Numbered from the stretch's first letter, positions 16,601 through 31,000 are shown. The stretch: DNA of 64,000 bases from Alitta virens (GCA_932294295.1 OW028573.1:55640829-55704828), one strand, 5' to 3'. The notes: a model not told the origin generated them from the letters alone. Numbers and translations are program-made.

Positions 16601-19600
16601 AAAGCCTAAAAAAAAAAAAGAAGGCTTGCCTAGGCAACCTTTTCCCACTACTGTTACAGCAAAAAGAGCACATCATTTGTGTGAATCTGCACTAGCCTGA
16701 TCTGAGTTATTTGTGATAAACTATAAGCAAGTTACACAGAGTTGTGATAAATACACCAAAATGTGATAAACTATAGGCAAGAAACTAATATGAACCTCAC
16801 AATTATTTTCAAAAACATAAAATATCAATTTTAATACAGTTTTTGCTTATCGTTTAGGTTTGAATGAAGTCGGTGGATTTGACAAGCTTCGGGAGCAATA
16901 TTCAAAGTCTGCAGCTAACACCACTTTTTTGTCAGTCTCATCTGGAGGTGAAGATTGTGGCATGCCCAACACTGATGCTTTCCACATCTTTCGAGCTGCT
17001 GATTCAGGGGACTATCCTTGGCCTGGCATGATTTTTGGACTCACTATTCTAGCAACTAATGCTTGGTGTACTGACCAGGTATGACAGAATTGAAAAGTTT
17101 ATAAAGTTCATAAGATCATATTATCAGGTTTGTCTACCCCTCCTGTTACACCCACAAGTTGAAGGTACTTGCTTTATACTATGGAAAATATTTGCACTTA
17201 TTTATTCTATAGACAGTACTGGACATTCGATGCTTTACATTTCCAGATATGTGTTCAACGATCCTTGTCAGCAAAAAACTTGAGTCACGCCAAGGCAGGT
17301 GTAATCCTGGCTGCCTATCTCAAGTTCCTGCCCTTCGTGTTCTTTCTGATTCCTGGACTAATCAGCAGAATATTCTATGCAGGTAAAAAAAACAACTTCA
17401 AAGACATAGCAGAATCCAAAATTAATGTCAAAATGTATTTTGGTTATTATTATTTACAGAGATATTTGTCATTATCAGACATTCATGGTTTAATAATAAA
17501 CTACAACAAGCATAATTGTAATTTTCAGATGAAGTGGCTTGCTCTGATCCTGATATCTGCAGGAGATACTGTGACAATCCAAATGGATGCAACGATCTGG
17601 CTTATCCACTGCTTGTAATCAGAATTATGCCTGATGGTAAGGCATTGACAATGATACAATGACTAATTATGTGGAAGTAATCCAATTATGACATAGTTTT
17701 GAAAACAATAATAAGTTTTCTGTATAGCAAGTGGGCAAACCATAGATCTAGCGATAGCCTCGATCTGGTACTAAGTGTTTTTGAAAGCAGAAAACCAGTT
17801 ACTGGAAATATTTAAGATAAATAAATATAAGAAATGGAGCTTTACAACATGTTTCAGGCGTTCGAGGTATCATGCTCGCAGCCCTGCTTGCAGCTTTGAT
17901 GAGTTCGCTGACAAGTATTTTCAACAGTTCAACGACTGTGTTCACCCTGGACATTTGGAGGAGATTCAGAAAGCATGCCCCCGATTCAGAGCTCATGATG
18001 GTCTCAAGAATATACACCCTTGTTCTGGTTGGTCTTGCTATTGCCTGGCTCCCCATCCTGCAAATGGTAAGTAAGAATTAGAAGATGACCCTGCTTGACC
18101 ACTGCAATGCCCCATCAAGGTAAAGGGCAAGAGGCACTTTCTGTCATGGTCCTGGGAATAACACCAAGCTAAGGATAATATATATTATACATTTAACTGA
18201 AATGATATATATACTGTACAAGAACAATATGACATGATATAGCCACCATGAGCTTTCAATCGTCTTGGGAGTTATTCTTCAAATGAATGTGGATGTCATA
18301 ATCTAGCTCTTCATTGTAATGGAAGACTGAATAGTATACACCCATAAATAACATTGACATTAATTATTTCAGCCTACTAAGACATCTCTTTATTTCCATA
18401 TTTCACTCAGGTAAAAGGCAGTCGTTTCTGGGACTACAGTCAAAGCATATCATCATACCTCAACCCACCTATAGTTGTTGTGTTTGTCATTGGCATCTTC
18501 TGGCCAAGGGCCACTGAAAAGGTGAACATTTTAATCCTATGAAATTTTGTACAGCGAAAAAGAAAACAACCAGTCATGTATCTAATATCTAATTGCAACT
18601 GTGTATATATGTTCCAGAATCTGGATACCGAGTGCCACAATTTTTAATGCAGTTCTTAAACCTTACTAATTTCCAGGGCGCATTCAGTGGACTGGTCGTT
18701 GGTTTAATGGTGGGAATAATCCGCATGGGACTTACCTGGTCTCGAAGTCCAGCACAATGTGGCAGTGGTGAACCAGACACACAATTTGCAGTGGTCAGAG
18801 ATGTCCACTACTTGCACTTTGCCATGATCTTGGCAGGTGTGGTGGCCATAGTAATCTTTGTGGTCAGCTTGGTCACCCAGCCACGACCAAAGGAAAAGGT
18901 ACGTTCATTAAACTGAAATATTTTGTAGAAATGTATAGTCCATCCACCATGCAGTATTCACCTTGTTGTGTGCTTAATGAGTAAAACTTCCACAACCAAT
19001 CTAGGAAGGTCTTAACAAATTTATTCTTCCCTCAATTTACCATATATTTCAATTAGTTATAAATGCGCATATGGTCAATACTAACATTAAGGTTAGGTTG
19101 ACTAGTTCCTTACTTTAATGCACTTATTAATTGCCTCCTAAGCTGAACTCCTGAAAAAAATAAACTAGAATGCACATGTGATGTGTGATAACAAAAGCTA
19201 ATAATTCAGTTACATATAGTTGGCACCTTCTTGAAGCAAGCCACACTCCTCCAACCAGCAACGGTGTGTGCCTTGCTATAACTGGACTCAATTATCTGGT
19301 TTATGCATATCCAGTTTGATTGGTCACAAATTATATTTATACAACCAACTATACATCTTCCCAGGGCAAGCCACTTACTCCACGCAGCTTTGCTTGGCCT
19401 TGCCAGACCTCACGGCAATAGCACGGATAACTCTAAAAAAAAAAAAATATTATACTTATGTCTATCTCATCCCGGCTTGCAAAATCTTAAGAAAATTCTG
19501 TTATAGCATTTCTTTTTCATCTCAGCTTCGGCGAGTAACATGGTGGACACGTGACGAAAAGGAATTGCCAGATCTGACAGATTCAGAGGATGAAGAGCCA

Positions 19601-19849
19601 CAAAAGCAAGAAGAGTATGAGCAAGAAGATGACACATCTTACTCGAAAGGAGTCAAGCATTATCTCCTCAAATATGTGTGTGGAGTGGATAAAAGTAAAC
19701 CAGTCAAAATAATGACTAAACAAGAAAAGCGTGAGATGAGAATTGCCATCAGTAATATATCGGAGGATCCCAATTGGAAAACAGCCACAGACATTAATGC
19801 AATGATATGTGCTGCAGTAGCTGTCTTCGTTCATGCTTTCTGGGCCTAA
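10697..19849 (+). CDS. SLC5A (SGLT-type) sodium/solute symporter, 14 coding exons, 644 aa
   Basis: Sodium-coupled uptake carrier of the plasma membrane, solute:sodium symporter family, nearest in feel to the SLC5A1/9/10/11 group. Coding exons: 10697-10771, 14713-14784, 15539-15643, 15777-15836, 15998-16102, 16181-16286, 16365-16445, 16858-17078, 17247-17382, 17529-17636, 17858-18066, 18411-18521, 18677-18898, 19526-19849. All junctions are GT-AG and in frame. The start is the first ATG after an in-frame TAG. Visible family signatures: first helix [89 protein letters not shown]. The last helix ends at HAFWA, as SGLTs end in a hydrophobic helix. The sodium-site serines and the DxxQ pair are kept, but several sugar-contact positions differ from human SGLT1, so the substrate is not predicted. 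An acidic loop (residues about 550-575) precedes the last helix. Intron 1 holds transposons. Confidence 0.95.
10850..14430 (+). mobile_element. Decayed non-LTR retrotransposon (LINE) in intron 1 of the SLC5A gene
   Basis: Plus-strand remains of a CR1/L2-like or related LINE. From about 11190 the translation in shifting frames gives an endonuclease-like region ([33 protein letters not shown]). After an inserted element, reverse transcriptase follows: [18 protein letters not shown] near 12750, [16 protein letters not shown] near 13110, [19 protein letters not shown] near 13285 and [15 protein letters not shown] near 13590. The YADD box is degraded, and several stops and frameshifts make it inactive. 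The 3' end carries AATAAA and short TTATC-type repeats near 14395-14430. It is split by the element at 11747-12677. Confidence 0.82.
11747..12677. mobile_element. Tc1/mariner-like element copy 1, nested in the LINE
   Basis: Starts with CAGGGTGCGGCC and ends with its inverted copy GCCGCACCCTG; the inverted ends match over about 25 bp. A TA dinucleotide precedes the left end (11745-11746); the right flank has lost the matching TA. It interrupts the LINE between its endonuclease and RT regions. About 80% similar along most of its length to the copy at 30933-32069. Only short broken frames are seen. Confidence 0.78.
15125..15440. repeat. MITE-like repeat family A, copy 1 (SLC5A intron 2)
   Basis: About 315 bp, closely similar to 39808-40104 and, for its second half, to 60468-60660. 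Ends are imperfect inverted repeats (AATAGTGGATTTTCAC against the reverse of GTGAAAAGACTC). Contains AAAGTTCCCGCC and TGATTGGCTG words. A run of 11-12 G lies just before it, near 15058-15069. Confidence 0.65.
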
Positions 19850-20640
19850 AAATGCAGACAGGTCCACAAGAAAGTACTTCATGTTGCAGTCTGTCAAATT
19901 TAATTGTTGTGCAGAAGTGGAGATGTAATGGTACAAAATATGAGACAAGAAGGGAACTGACTTATTATCCTTATTGGTTTAAATCATTTGAATGTGCTGT
20001 CTGGAGACATAGTAACATTATGTTCATTACTTAGCATCATTGATATGAGCTATTATGATTGAATTTGGAGGACAAATAGAGACTGTCACTGGTATGGTAA
20101 TAAGTGGAATTCACTATATAAATTTGCATTCTTTTATTGGCCAAAATTACTCTTTAAAAAAGTAATTTGGTTTCTATTTGCAATTTAAATTTTGTAAAAA
20201 TGTCAAATCTGAATAATGGGACAATTGTCTCAGGCTTGAGCAATTTTTTTTTTACTTGGTATTGCTGAAAGCATCCAAGGTGAAACTGAGCCATTTGCCA
20301 GCAGATGGCACATGCATGTAAATATTACTTAAGTGCCCTCTTGCGAAAATTATCATGACAACGAGTTAACATTAGAATTGATGCGTGGCCTTGCCAAATT
20401 TCACGGTATAGATACATTTCGTAAACATTACCGCTGATTTGGCAATCCACAGATCTTCGCGACAAATCAAACTGGATATGCAATCAAGCCCAGTTCTAGA
20501 AATGCACACACCGTAGCCGTGCAGAGGCGTGTGGCTTGCTTCAGGAAGATACAGTTGTATGTATTGTACAAAAAAAAGACTCAACATAGAATGCTCTCAG
20601 TAATGTGGCTTACACAGAATAAATCAATGCTAAAAACATA
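19850..20640 (+). other. 3' UTR of the SLC5A gene
   Basis: Non-coding sequence after the TAA stop at 19847-19849, leading to an AATAAA at 20618-20623. The 3' end is expected about 15-30 bases after that signal. Confidence 0.55.
20618..20623 (+). terminator. Poly(A) signal of the SLC5A gene
   Basis: Canonical AATAAA on the plus strand, about 770 bases after the stop codon. Confidence 0.55.
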
Positions 20641-20658
20641 TTGAATGAAATTGTGTTC

Positions 20659-20664
20659 TTTATT
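20659..20664 (-). terminator. Probable poly(A) signal of the p85 gene
   Basis: AATAAA on the minus strand (TTTATT on plus), about 1.4 kb after the p85 stop codon and only 36 bases from the convergent SLC5A signal. Confidence 0.45.
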
Positions 20665-22042
20665 TTCCATATAAAATTACATTTAACAATCATGATGGCT
20701 ACTTTTTTCCTTTCATAATGTCAATGAACTTAATTGCTCATCTCTTTTTCAAATAAATAGTTATTTACACAAACATAAATAAGATTAGCTTAAATATTTC
20801 ATGGTGGCTTTGACCAAGGTACTTGTCTTAATTACTTAATTCACATAGCAAATATTTAAGCTGTTCATGCTTACTAACAAATTGAAACCTTTCATCAAAC
20901 TATTCATAATGAAGGCACCAGGTGAGGCAATAACAATATCACCAGTCTGCGTCATCTATTCGTTTACAAGGCATCAATTGTCTTTGGTAGAAAATAAAAT
21001 AATTTGCCTTTCTTATATTGAACAATAATATCACTTGATTTATATGAAACCAGGATGGCAAGTTAATATTTCAAGATGACTGAATAAGGAAGTTAGAGCT
21101 TGGAAATAATATTGAATCAATACCAATTGCAGACAGTGACTGGAGTTTCCATAAGCACTCTGTAGCCACAATTAAATCATCAAATAGGCATCAATGCCAA
21201 GTTTTTATCACAGGACCTTCAGCGGACAATCACACACTAATTTAGGAGGAAGAACCCGCAAGACAGGTTCTCAGATCTTTGTAAGTAGCGCGTCAGAGAT
21301 ATTTAATGGAATATAATACGACCAAATAATTCACTGTTTATATAAGTTATCTCTGACAAATCTATCACATTTATACTGGACAGGGAGAATAGTGATACTG
21401 TGCACAATTGTTACATACAAAACATTTTCAACCAACAGTCAGTATTCAATAAGGTTATTTACACAATTTTCTTCTCAAATAAACATCTGAATTAACTATT
21501 CAGTGAATGAATAACAAATAAACAATAAGACAGTTGACAACAATAGCATTTCGTGTACCAACAAAAATTATATCAGCAATTAATCGACTGTATCTTTGAC
21601 ACAATCTGCATTTTATTGTGTGAATTACAAATTCTTGATAGAATGTATTTGTACAAGTTTTGTGCTTTCTGAAAGCAGCCATGAAATGAACAGCTCCAGG
21701 TTCAAATTGAGCATAAATTAAGACTCATCTGGGAACACACCACAGATCATAAGGCTTTTAACTGCCCCATTTATATTGTCAGTTAATTAAATACAAACAA
21801 AATGTCCAGTGTGAACGCAACTAAACCACTGTGCCCACTGCGTCCTCTCCTTAGGACATTTACAAACCACTAGGTGGCTACAGATAAGTCAAGAGTGCCC
21901 CTACGTCAATTAATTATACGTCTGGGGGTTAAAAGGCTAAAGTTCAGGTTTATTGCAAAGCACATCCAATGCCCATCAGTCCTCTCCTCTTCCATTCTAA
22001 ACAGAATGTTTGAAAAATAATCCATGTGAAAGTTCCACAAAA
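20665..22042 (-). other. Probable 3' UTR of the p85 gene
   Basis: Non-coding AT-rich sequence after the p85 stop codon (minus strand, stop at 22043-22045). No domain-bearing frame is seen. The extent rests on the AATAAA at 20659-20664; an earlier signal could be used. Confidence 0.4.
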
Positions 22043-25000
22043 TTACAAACTGTTATATCCCATGACTGTGTAGGCATTTCCCGCACTTTGACAAGCCAGA
22101 ACAGGCCTGTCAAGGGTAACGTCCAACTGTTCATTGTGTTCTTTGAGAGACACTCTCTGATAATGAAGAACTAAGTCTTCTAATGTCTGATGAATAAAAT
22201 AGTCCTTCGCAAACCCATAACCAGTGTCCGTCCGGTGAATCACGCAGTGGCCAACTTCTCTTAGAGCTCTGAAAAGTACAAAATCAATTTATAGATCCGA
22301 TTTTTTTTAGTGCAGCGGATTTCAACAATTCTGACAAAAAAAGCAGTTTTGAGTCACAAGCGAAGTTTACATCACAAGCTGTTTTTGTTCCGTGTCACAT
22401 ATTAAAGCTGATAACACACTCGCAATTCCCATTTTATGATCGATTCTTTTTGTTTAAATTGATTATACATACATGTATATACATCATACATTTTTTAATC
22501 GATTATAAATACATAAAATGCTGACCCCAGCTTTTACATGATAAACGATGATAACAAATAAAACATGCTACAACATTTCAAAAAAGACATAAAAAGATGA
22601 AGTAAATTGATGAGCACTTACACCACACTCAAAGCATAAGGTGTGCCGGGGTCATCTCTAGGTCGGATGAGGAAAGTGCCATCTGGTGTGTTACGCAGCA
22701 TTTCTACAGCATCTGGTCGGGAGCAACGAACCAACCATGTTAATCGGTTAGCATGAGGCAGGATCTCAAGCAGCTGATCGATTATCGCCATTGATACCTT
22801 ATGGTCTATCAGCCACCTAGACAACATTAATTTAATCATAAGTAATGGAGCTTCGTAGGGGATACATCGGGTAACGTCAAACCAATGCAAAGAATGTAAC
22901 CAAGAAAACAACCACATTTGGCGTGCTGGTGGCCACTTAATAGAATGGGCAGACAAATGGGTAACTAGCAGAAACATTAACGAGTCGGGTTGTAGCCAAA
23001 GGGTCAGTGTAACACACAATACTGAGTAAAATACTGCCCTAATGACCACCTATAAAGAACTGCCGCGTACGACAAATGGTAACTTATAAGGGGTTTATAA
23101 AGACACCATGATTCCATTAATGCGTATTATATATCTATTTTACTACATCGTGGTGTGAGTTAGGTGGCAGTTAACAGTAGCTTATCCTGTTTTAAACGGC
23201 CAAATTTATCAATTCCCATAGGTGACTGCTCAAGCAGGTACGACTGTAGCATCACTTGGCACCAGGCTATTAATTTCACTTTTACAGTCATCTGTATATT
23301 TTTTCAGGTATACCGCTTCCACCATTTTTTAAATTCTTGCCCAGTGTATAATTCTGTACAAAGCATGCATGGTGCATAATAAACTGATTCAATTTACTGA
23401 TTACAGAATGCAGCCTCAATTCACACATGTTGAATTTAGATGTAACTTTCTAAGAAAGGAATTCCACCATAGTACTATTTAAATAATACAGCTCACCGAA
23501 GGGCACGAAGAACGTACAAGAAACTTCAAATCAAAATCATAATCGTTAATGGAACTGAATACATCAAACTGCATGGCTCATTACATGTTCAAATACTATG
23601 TACTTTTAAAGTTAAGTAATTATTATGAGTACTAAACCAAATCAATCCTTACTTTTTGTACTGCTCTCTTAGACGATAGAGTCGCTTGATATCTGGCTTC
23701 AGACCGTTCATCTCTGCAATAAGCGCCCTGTTCTCCGCAGCCTGTTCCTTTAGATCAAGGTCCAATCGATCCTTACTGTTTATGATCTCATTCAGCCTCT
23801 GTTTCAGTCTCTCGAAATTTTCTTTCAATCTGTGTGAGCAAGTATTTCCATTAATCAGAGAGAGAATCACAAATTGATGTCATTCAGCAGCCAAAATGAC
23901 TGCTGCATAAGTCATTTCTACAAATGTCAATTAAAGAAGCCAAAGCAATTACTGTCATACATTCAAATTGTTAAAGCTTTTCAAAGTTACTAACTTGTCA
24001 AGTTCGTGAGGCTGTGCCTGTCGCTGGAAGCTCTCGTGAAGTTTAATCTGTTCTTTGAACACTTCAACGGTTTCTCGGAAAGCGCCAAGGGCTTGGTGTT
24101 TTAATTGGATTTCCTGTTTAATGAAGAAAATGTCAGTTTGAATTAGCATGTTGAAGATCAAACTTGTATCAAGCATTGATATTAAACTTCAAACATGAAG
24201 ACAAGAAAATGCTACAATCTCTAACCACAGTCACTGTAAATGTAATTTGCAATGCTCATTACCTGTGATATTTTTGAATGAGTCTCATACTTCTGGTCAT
24301 ATCTCTGTGTCTTATCCATGTATTCTTCATTTATTTCCATGAGTTTCTTCTGCATCTGATCCACATTGCTGGCAGTTTCATTGAAATCATCCGCCTAGAC
24401 AAAATAATGAGAATTCATATAATAGTATTTGGTTCATCTGGCATTGTATATCTACAGATATAATTATACAAATACACATGTTTTCTCATCATTCAATCCT
24501 GATTCAATTCAATGTAAAAAAACAGTGTACAAAATATGACAGATTTCCAAGATATCACTTGCACATATGAAATGATATACATACCTGTTGGAAGCGAGAG
24601 ACAGGATGTTTCAAAGGTATGTCCAAAGATTTGTTGTAACGAGCCAGAGAATTGGACCGGTAGAAATTGACGAGTTCCACCACGGTGTTGAAATTCATTT
24701 GGTTCTCTACAAACCCATACTTTCCATTTCGTTGATAAATTTTGATCAGTTTATTGCAACCGCCTTTCCTGAAATCAGAAGAGAGCATTGTAAATTAATC
24801 CTACCACTACTCCTTACAGACTGCGCAATTAAGCTTCGCCGCATGTAACAATCAGACATTTCAATCTATATGTCAACAATAATTTATGATACAAACCTTA
24901 AAGTAAGTGTATAATCTCCAGGCGATGATGAATCTCTCACTAAAAATGTGCCATCAGGAGTGTCTCGTAACTTTTCATTCACTTCTTCTCTGTAAATTAA

Positions 25001-28000
25001 AGACACACATAAATTACCTCGGAATCAAACTATCCCAAGTTGACACATTTGCAATACCATTATTACGATGAAGTAAAAATAACATATTTGAAAGTTCTAC
25101 TATGGATAATAAATAAGCAAAAAATAAGCGTCAATAATAACAACAATACAAAATAGATCGCTAACCTAGAGATATCACTCCAGTACCACTCCGCTTCTTC
25201 CAAAGTGTGGATGTGGTCAGGTGTTGGTTCACTTGGAGCCATTATTGTTGAAGTTTTTGGTCGTGGGGGAACAGGAGGTGGACCTGAAGCAAAAATTTTA
25301 TCAAATTAGTCAAAAAACACGTCACACTTTTATCACAACACAAGCCCGTAAGTTTAGCAAATTGCTTGCCCAATGCTATTAAAACCAATTAAAGGGATGA
25401 TGCAACAGTTCGGGGCCAGCAAGAGTCAGTCAACTGTTATTTCAAGAGAAGAAGTATTTGGCCAAGCACAGAATGAAGGACAGCGCTGTTTGCAGTGTAA
25501 ATATCAGTATCAAATACAAAAAAAAATTAGCATACTGCAGTGGAACGGATAAATACAGATAATTGGGCAGCAAAAAATATACATCAGTACAAGAAAATCT
25601 GTCAATCACTCCAGCATATGTCACAAGTAATAATTACATGCAGATTATGTACGATACTGAGCACTGTATCCAGGGCACATATATACGTTGTTAAAATTGA
25701 CTATATATCTATACCATTTAAATCACCACAAAATGTCAATACGTGTAGTCACTTCAAGCTTGGCCAAGTTAATACTGTATACACAATATACGAAACCTTG
25801 AGTAGTGAACCTAGATGCCTTTTGATAACCAAAACAAATGATCTGATCGAATGAATTGATACTAAGAGGTTGAACAGAGGATGTGAGGTAGTTGAGATCA
25901 CTTAATATGAAACTTCAGCATCTTATCTCATTGTCATGAAGGGGACAAGGACACAGACAAGGAGTAGCAATCGGCATGGTGGTTGGTCCATGGTGTCTCA
26001 CATGTTCGCTTTATCTCAATATATGGTTCATTCTTATCACCCCTTATCTCAGTTATCTGATATAATGGATAACCTGATCTTAGCCCGTAGATTTTCTGCC
26101 ACAAATGCCTTGTAGTGTCATGGCTCAATCCAAGTGTGTGGTCTCAATTTATCATTTGCCTGACACAATCAGCTTTTCCAAAAAACCTGCAGGCCTATAA
26201 CAAGCTCTAATAACACAAAAAGGTTAAAAGAGTAATTCAATGCTGTCGTGTGCCCTTAATTGATTGTAATTGATAGTGGTGTTACTTTCAACTTGAGGTT
26301 AGAGCAGCTAATAATCAAGGCATTTCTTTAACTGGACCGACCAAAGTCTATTCAGTTTTTTTTTTAAAAGGTTACAAACGTTTTATTTTGACCAACATGC
26401 ACATTATTGTTATTGATGCTAACAGAGACATCAACCCAAAAAAAAAAAAAAAAAAAAAAAAAGAGAGAAACTGCGAGAAAGCTTACAAAAAAAAGTACAC
26501 AATGATTGTGATTCATCAGAATCGTGACTATATTTTGCAGTACTTTGCATCTCTTTGTATTTGAAATGAAATGTCATGAAAATCAAATCATGATAACTAT
26601 GTTGAGGAATTATAAATGCCACTAACTTCGCAATGGATGTGTGTCACACATATCTTGGCACATGTGATGGTTTATACATGTTAGGATTTTTAAGAAGTGA
26701 AATTTACAGAGAATCACGTACTACATTGTAACAAAATATCAAATAATACTCATTTGAATCTTCTGGAACCTGATAAATGGGCTTCTACAGCCAACTGTGT
26801 AATCACTGAGGTTATTTTCAATGATTTTTCAATGGCATATAAATTTAATATTATAAAATGAAGTTTTGTCGACTTGAATAGTTATTACTGTAATAAATAT
26901 AGCAGGTGATAAACGTGTCAATCATGAGTCACTTACCAGTTTTGTCCATGTAGGAGGGCAACTTCTCTCCCCAGTCACCAGCTCTCAGCAGGCATTCGAA
27001 CACTCGGATATGTTGCTCAATGTTGAAGACAATGTCTCTGTAAGATGAAAGGAAAAATCCATGTCAGTCAAGACTAAAGAACCACAGGGTATGCATGGTA
27101 CATGTATGAAGAGATGAGCAATTATAGGAATTGCTTTGATCGTAGCAGGTGATGACTTCCTGGCATATGATTGTTGTCCAAATGGTACTGGTTATAAGGT
27201 CTTGTTTTGCTTGCATATGTACTGTTAATTGAACTCAACAATGAACAACACTAACATCAAATCTGATGACATTGGCTCCACCAAAGCTGCCCAAATGGAC
27301 ATCAAGTGAAACAAGGCTCTTTCACTCCAGCTACAGCGATACACACATCCAACCAGCCCTGTATATGGTATACTGCTGGTCTCATATCTCTGCTCTATCT
27401 ACAAAGCCTAACCCCCTGACCCATTTTGATAACTCATCCTTTGTATTTGGCCCTGGCAAAAAGTGCTGGAGAAAAAGTGACCCGGCTTGGTTTTTATCAG
27501 AGAGCTGGAGCGGAGTGCTGGGTTCAGAGGGCATTTGCAGGGTACATGATCCACATGGAGGGATCAAGTGTCTGCTGAGAAAACCTCTAAACACACAGTG
27601 GAGACAGAGAGAGGGAGACCTTTGAAAAGAAGACTCAACAACAGCTGAACTACTTCATGGGGGAAAGGGTGTCACCATGGATGTATAAGAGACTACAAAT
27701 AAGAGACATTTAGAAATAAGTGTTACTTTATATAACCAAAATGAAGACATAAAAATTAGACATTACAAGGAAGGGAGAAATTGGGATGACACAATTTTAT
27801 GTGAAGTGTTAAACATTACCAAATCAAACAATAACACTTCAGTTATCTGGTAGTTGGCACGTATGGTATGGTACAACGGTACAATGAACTCATACCACTC
27901 AGCTAACTTAAAACAGATTAAAATGGTCTTTTTCGATTCATGTCACCTGGTTACTTGACAGCAATTATCAAATTAAAGTGGAAAATTTTGGAAGATTAAT

Positions 28001-31000
28001 CTATGACATGGCCAGACATTAGTAGTCATACCTCAATGGCTAGTTTGAAGATTAAACCATCATGACTGTGGATATTGACCCTCGTCCGAGGAGCTAACAG
28101 CAACATTGCCCTAGAAGGGTATGAACCGCAAGTCCACAGGTCCTTCAACATTGTTTAATCCACACAGATAGACTGGTTAATCCATGCGATTGACCAGATA
28201 ACCGAAGGTAGCCGGTCAGTGACACCGTATAAACTTGGACATCCAAGGTATAATTAAAGCAGCCATAACATGATTACACTGGCTTGTATCTCAGAAAACA
28301 CAGCATTGTTACAACTTGCAGGTAATGTTAATGCAAGAGTTACCACCAACTTGGGTACTACAAATTGCAAACCCACACCTGTCACAATTACTACATTGCA
28401 AAGAATGAAATTAACCAAGAGCTACTTAGACGTCATATGGTGCTATGCATCAGAGCTACAGCATTTTCAAGTCTCAAGGTCTGTATATAATTACTTGTGA
28501 TATCATGACACATTCAAATATACCTGTCAGTTATAAAATCCCCTTCCAACACATTATATGTTTATTATAATATCACATTGCATTTATTAATACTTGTAAA
28601 CCAATGTACTGGAGTGTTGGGAAATAATAAAATGTCTATAATATCAGTAAATCCGGATTCAAAAGCAGTATGTTGACTATACTCATAATTAGTGGCACTG
28701 TGGCACATAATATAATTTGACATAGCGCTTACCTACAACTTCAGTGTAACCATGGCAACTAAACCATACAAGTAGTCATGGCATCATTCTCAAGCATATT
28801 CTAACAGAACTGCATGCACAAATTCAATCCGAATTTATATGTACAATAATCCTGTTTAAGAATGATATGTGCTGGTTTCATAGCATCAGACAGATACAAG
28901 CAGACACCTGATGAGCATCTGTCTCTGGCTCTGCAGCAGCAGTAACAGCAGCAGTAGAAGCAGCTGAAGAAGAGCGTGGGCGTCTTTGGCAGCAGCAGTA
29001 AATGTAGCAGCATCAACCAGCTGATGACGTTGAGATGACCTCACAAGATGCTTTGTGCATTGACAGGATATGACGCTTTTCACTCGACACTCCCCCCGCA
29101 TAACCGCTCAAGTCCATTTATACCAATTACACACCTCATCACAAGATATTAACCGGTGTATAATTATAACATAAAGCACAACGAAAGACTTGCACAATGT
29201 CATTAGATATTACACCAAGGCAATTAATAGGCATGGGAACTTTCTACGAAGGCTACACTTTTGACAAAGATGTCACAGGCAGCTAATTTGCACCACTGCA
29301 ACATGTTTGGCACTGGTGTGGATGTTTATTAATATATAAACAAGTAATTCCCCTAAAGGGGAGGATTGGTCTTGTAAATGAAAGCAGTGGGAATGATGAA
29401 ACTACTACAAAAATGCAGCAACAGCAGGTGCAAAATTGAATTATAATTTTTCTGAAATAGCGGAAAAATGTAGCAAGAGCAAGCTAATTTATATAAAACA
29501 AAATGTAGTAATAGCCAGCAATGGATTTTATGTAATGAAAAATTGAATTGCATGTTTGTGGGCAAAGTTAACTGACATACTGTAAACAGTTAGGGCCTAA
29601 TTGCAATAACTCCAATGGTTGACAGACAATCAGAGGGGCACACAATTGCAATTTAATTCTGAGCAATTCAGACATCAGTCCTGTTGCTATTGATAGGCTT
29701 TCCATACAACTGCAGTTGAATTAACTCAAGGTCTATGCCCATGTGGCATAGTCAACTGAGAGGTGGGAAACAGTTGGATCCTCAGATCTGTACAGGGCTT
29801 TCATCCATAACCGCTTGGGGCGTGGTTAAGCGGACTCTTAAGTAAATTATTTTCTTTTCAATTAATACAGTGAACAACAGCAACACTTTTTGGTGGGCTG
29901 TACTGCATTGCCAGCAAAAAAAACAACATTTAAACATATACAGTTGCAGAAAAAAATAAAACACTATTCAGCCAATCCAAAGTGGCTTGCCAAAGGTGTA
30001 ATTGTAAAGACACCAGAGTAATAAAAAATTTAAGACTGACAAATGCAGAGACCAAGATTATTTGCACCCAGACTTAAATGGAATTGTGACGTCACAATGA
30101 ACCACATGTCTTGGTGACTTACATTCCATAAAGAACAATTTCGTGGCATTCTTTGATACACCTGCATTTCAGCTGCAGAGGCAGACAATGATGATGCACA
30201 TTGCACACGTGATGTGATACAGGCATTGTTACACAATCCCCCACATCAAACTGCATCCATGGTTATTATTTCTCCTCATTTCGTGGTTATATTAGGAACA
30301 ACAGCGGAACGCCTACATTTGAATTTTGCAGCGTAAATATCTGCATAAAGAAATAGTTAGTTTCATAAATATGGTCGATTCTAGACAACTGTAGCAACCT
30401 ATTCCTGGCTGTGACTATAACTGGCTAAAGCCAGCCACTTCTGTCTACTCCTAGTTTAAAGTCGGCTTACACTTACCACCACTGGAAAAATATATACTGT
30501 GATAAATGTAAGAAATTTATCTAATACAGTACTGCTCCTGCGACCTCTTTGTGTTTGCAGTGATTAAATTAGTTATATTTTAAATCTTTAATTAAATATC
30601 GATATTATATAAATATTTTTTTAATTTATAATGAAAAGTAGTAGCTGCAATTAATCATTAATATCAAGTTATCATAACATGCAATGATAATGGGGAATAT
30701 ACCTTTAGATACGTTTTCTGGCTAAATTCAGTATGTGTTAAGTAAAAAGTGTGCATCTATATCAAAAATATGTATGTCATTAAGTCACCAGTCTAGTTCA
30801 TAATACAATGCATATATTGCACTTTCCTTGCTATAGTAGGATTCAAAATAAATGCCCACCTGTTTTTTGGTCATATTTTGCCATACATGGCATGGAGCAG
30901 CACAAAATGGACAGTCAAATCCTAACTTTCTACAGGGTGCGGCCAAAAAACTTGAACCAGGCATCTTCTCTTTCAGGATAGCCCTATGTTACTCAAATTC

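Noticed and set aside
27266..27625. 119-codon plus-strand frame inside the p85 intron
   Set aside because: No motif, no homologous feel, overlapped by an equally long minus frame; likely chance.
28886..29101. Leucine-rich short frames on the minus strand
   Set aside because: Produced by a CAG/CTG low-complexity patch.
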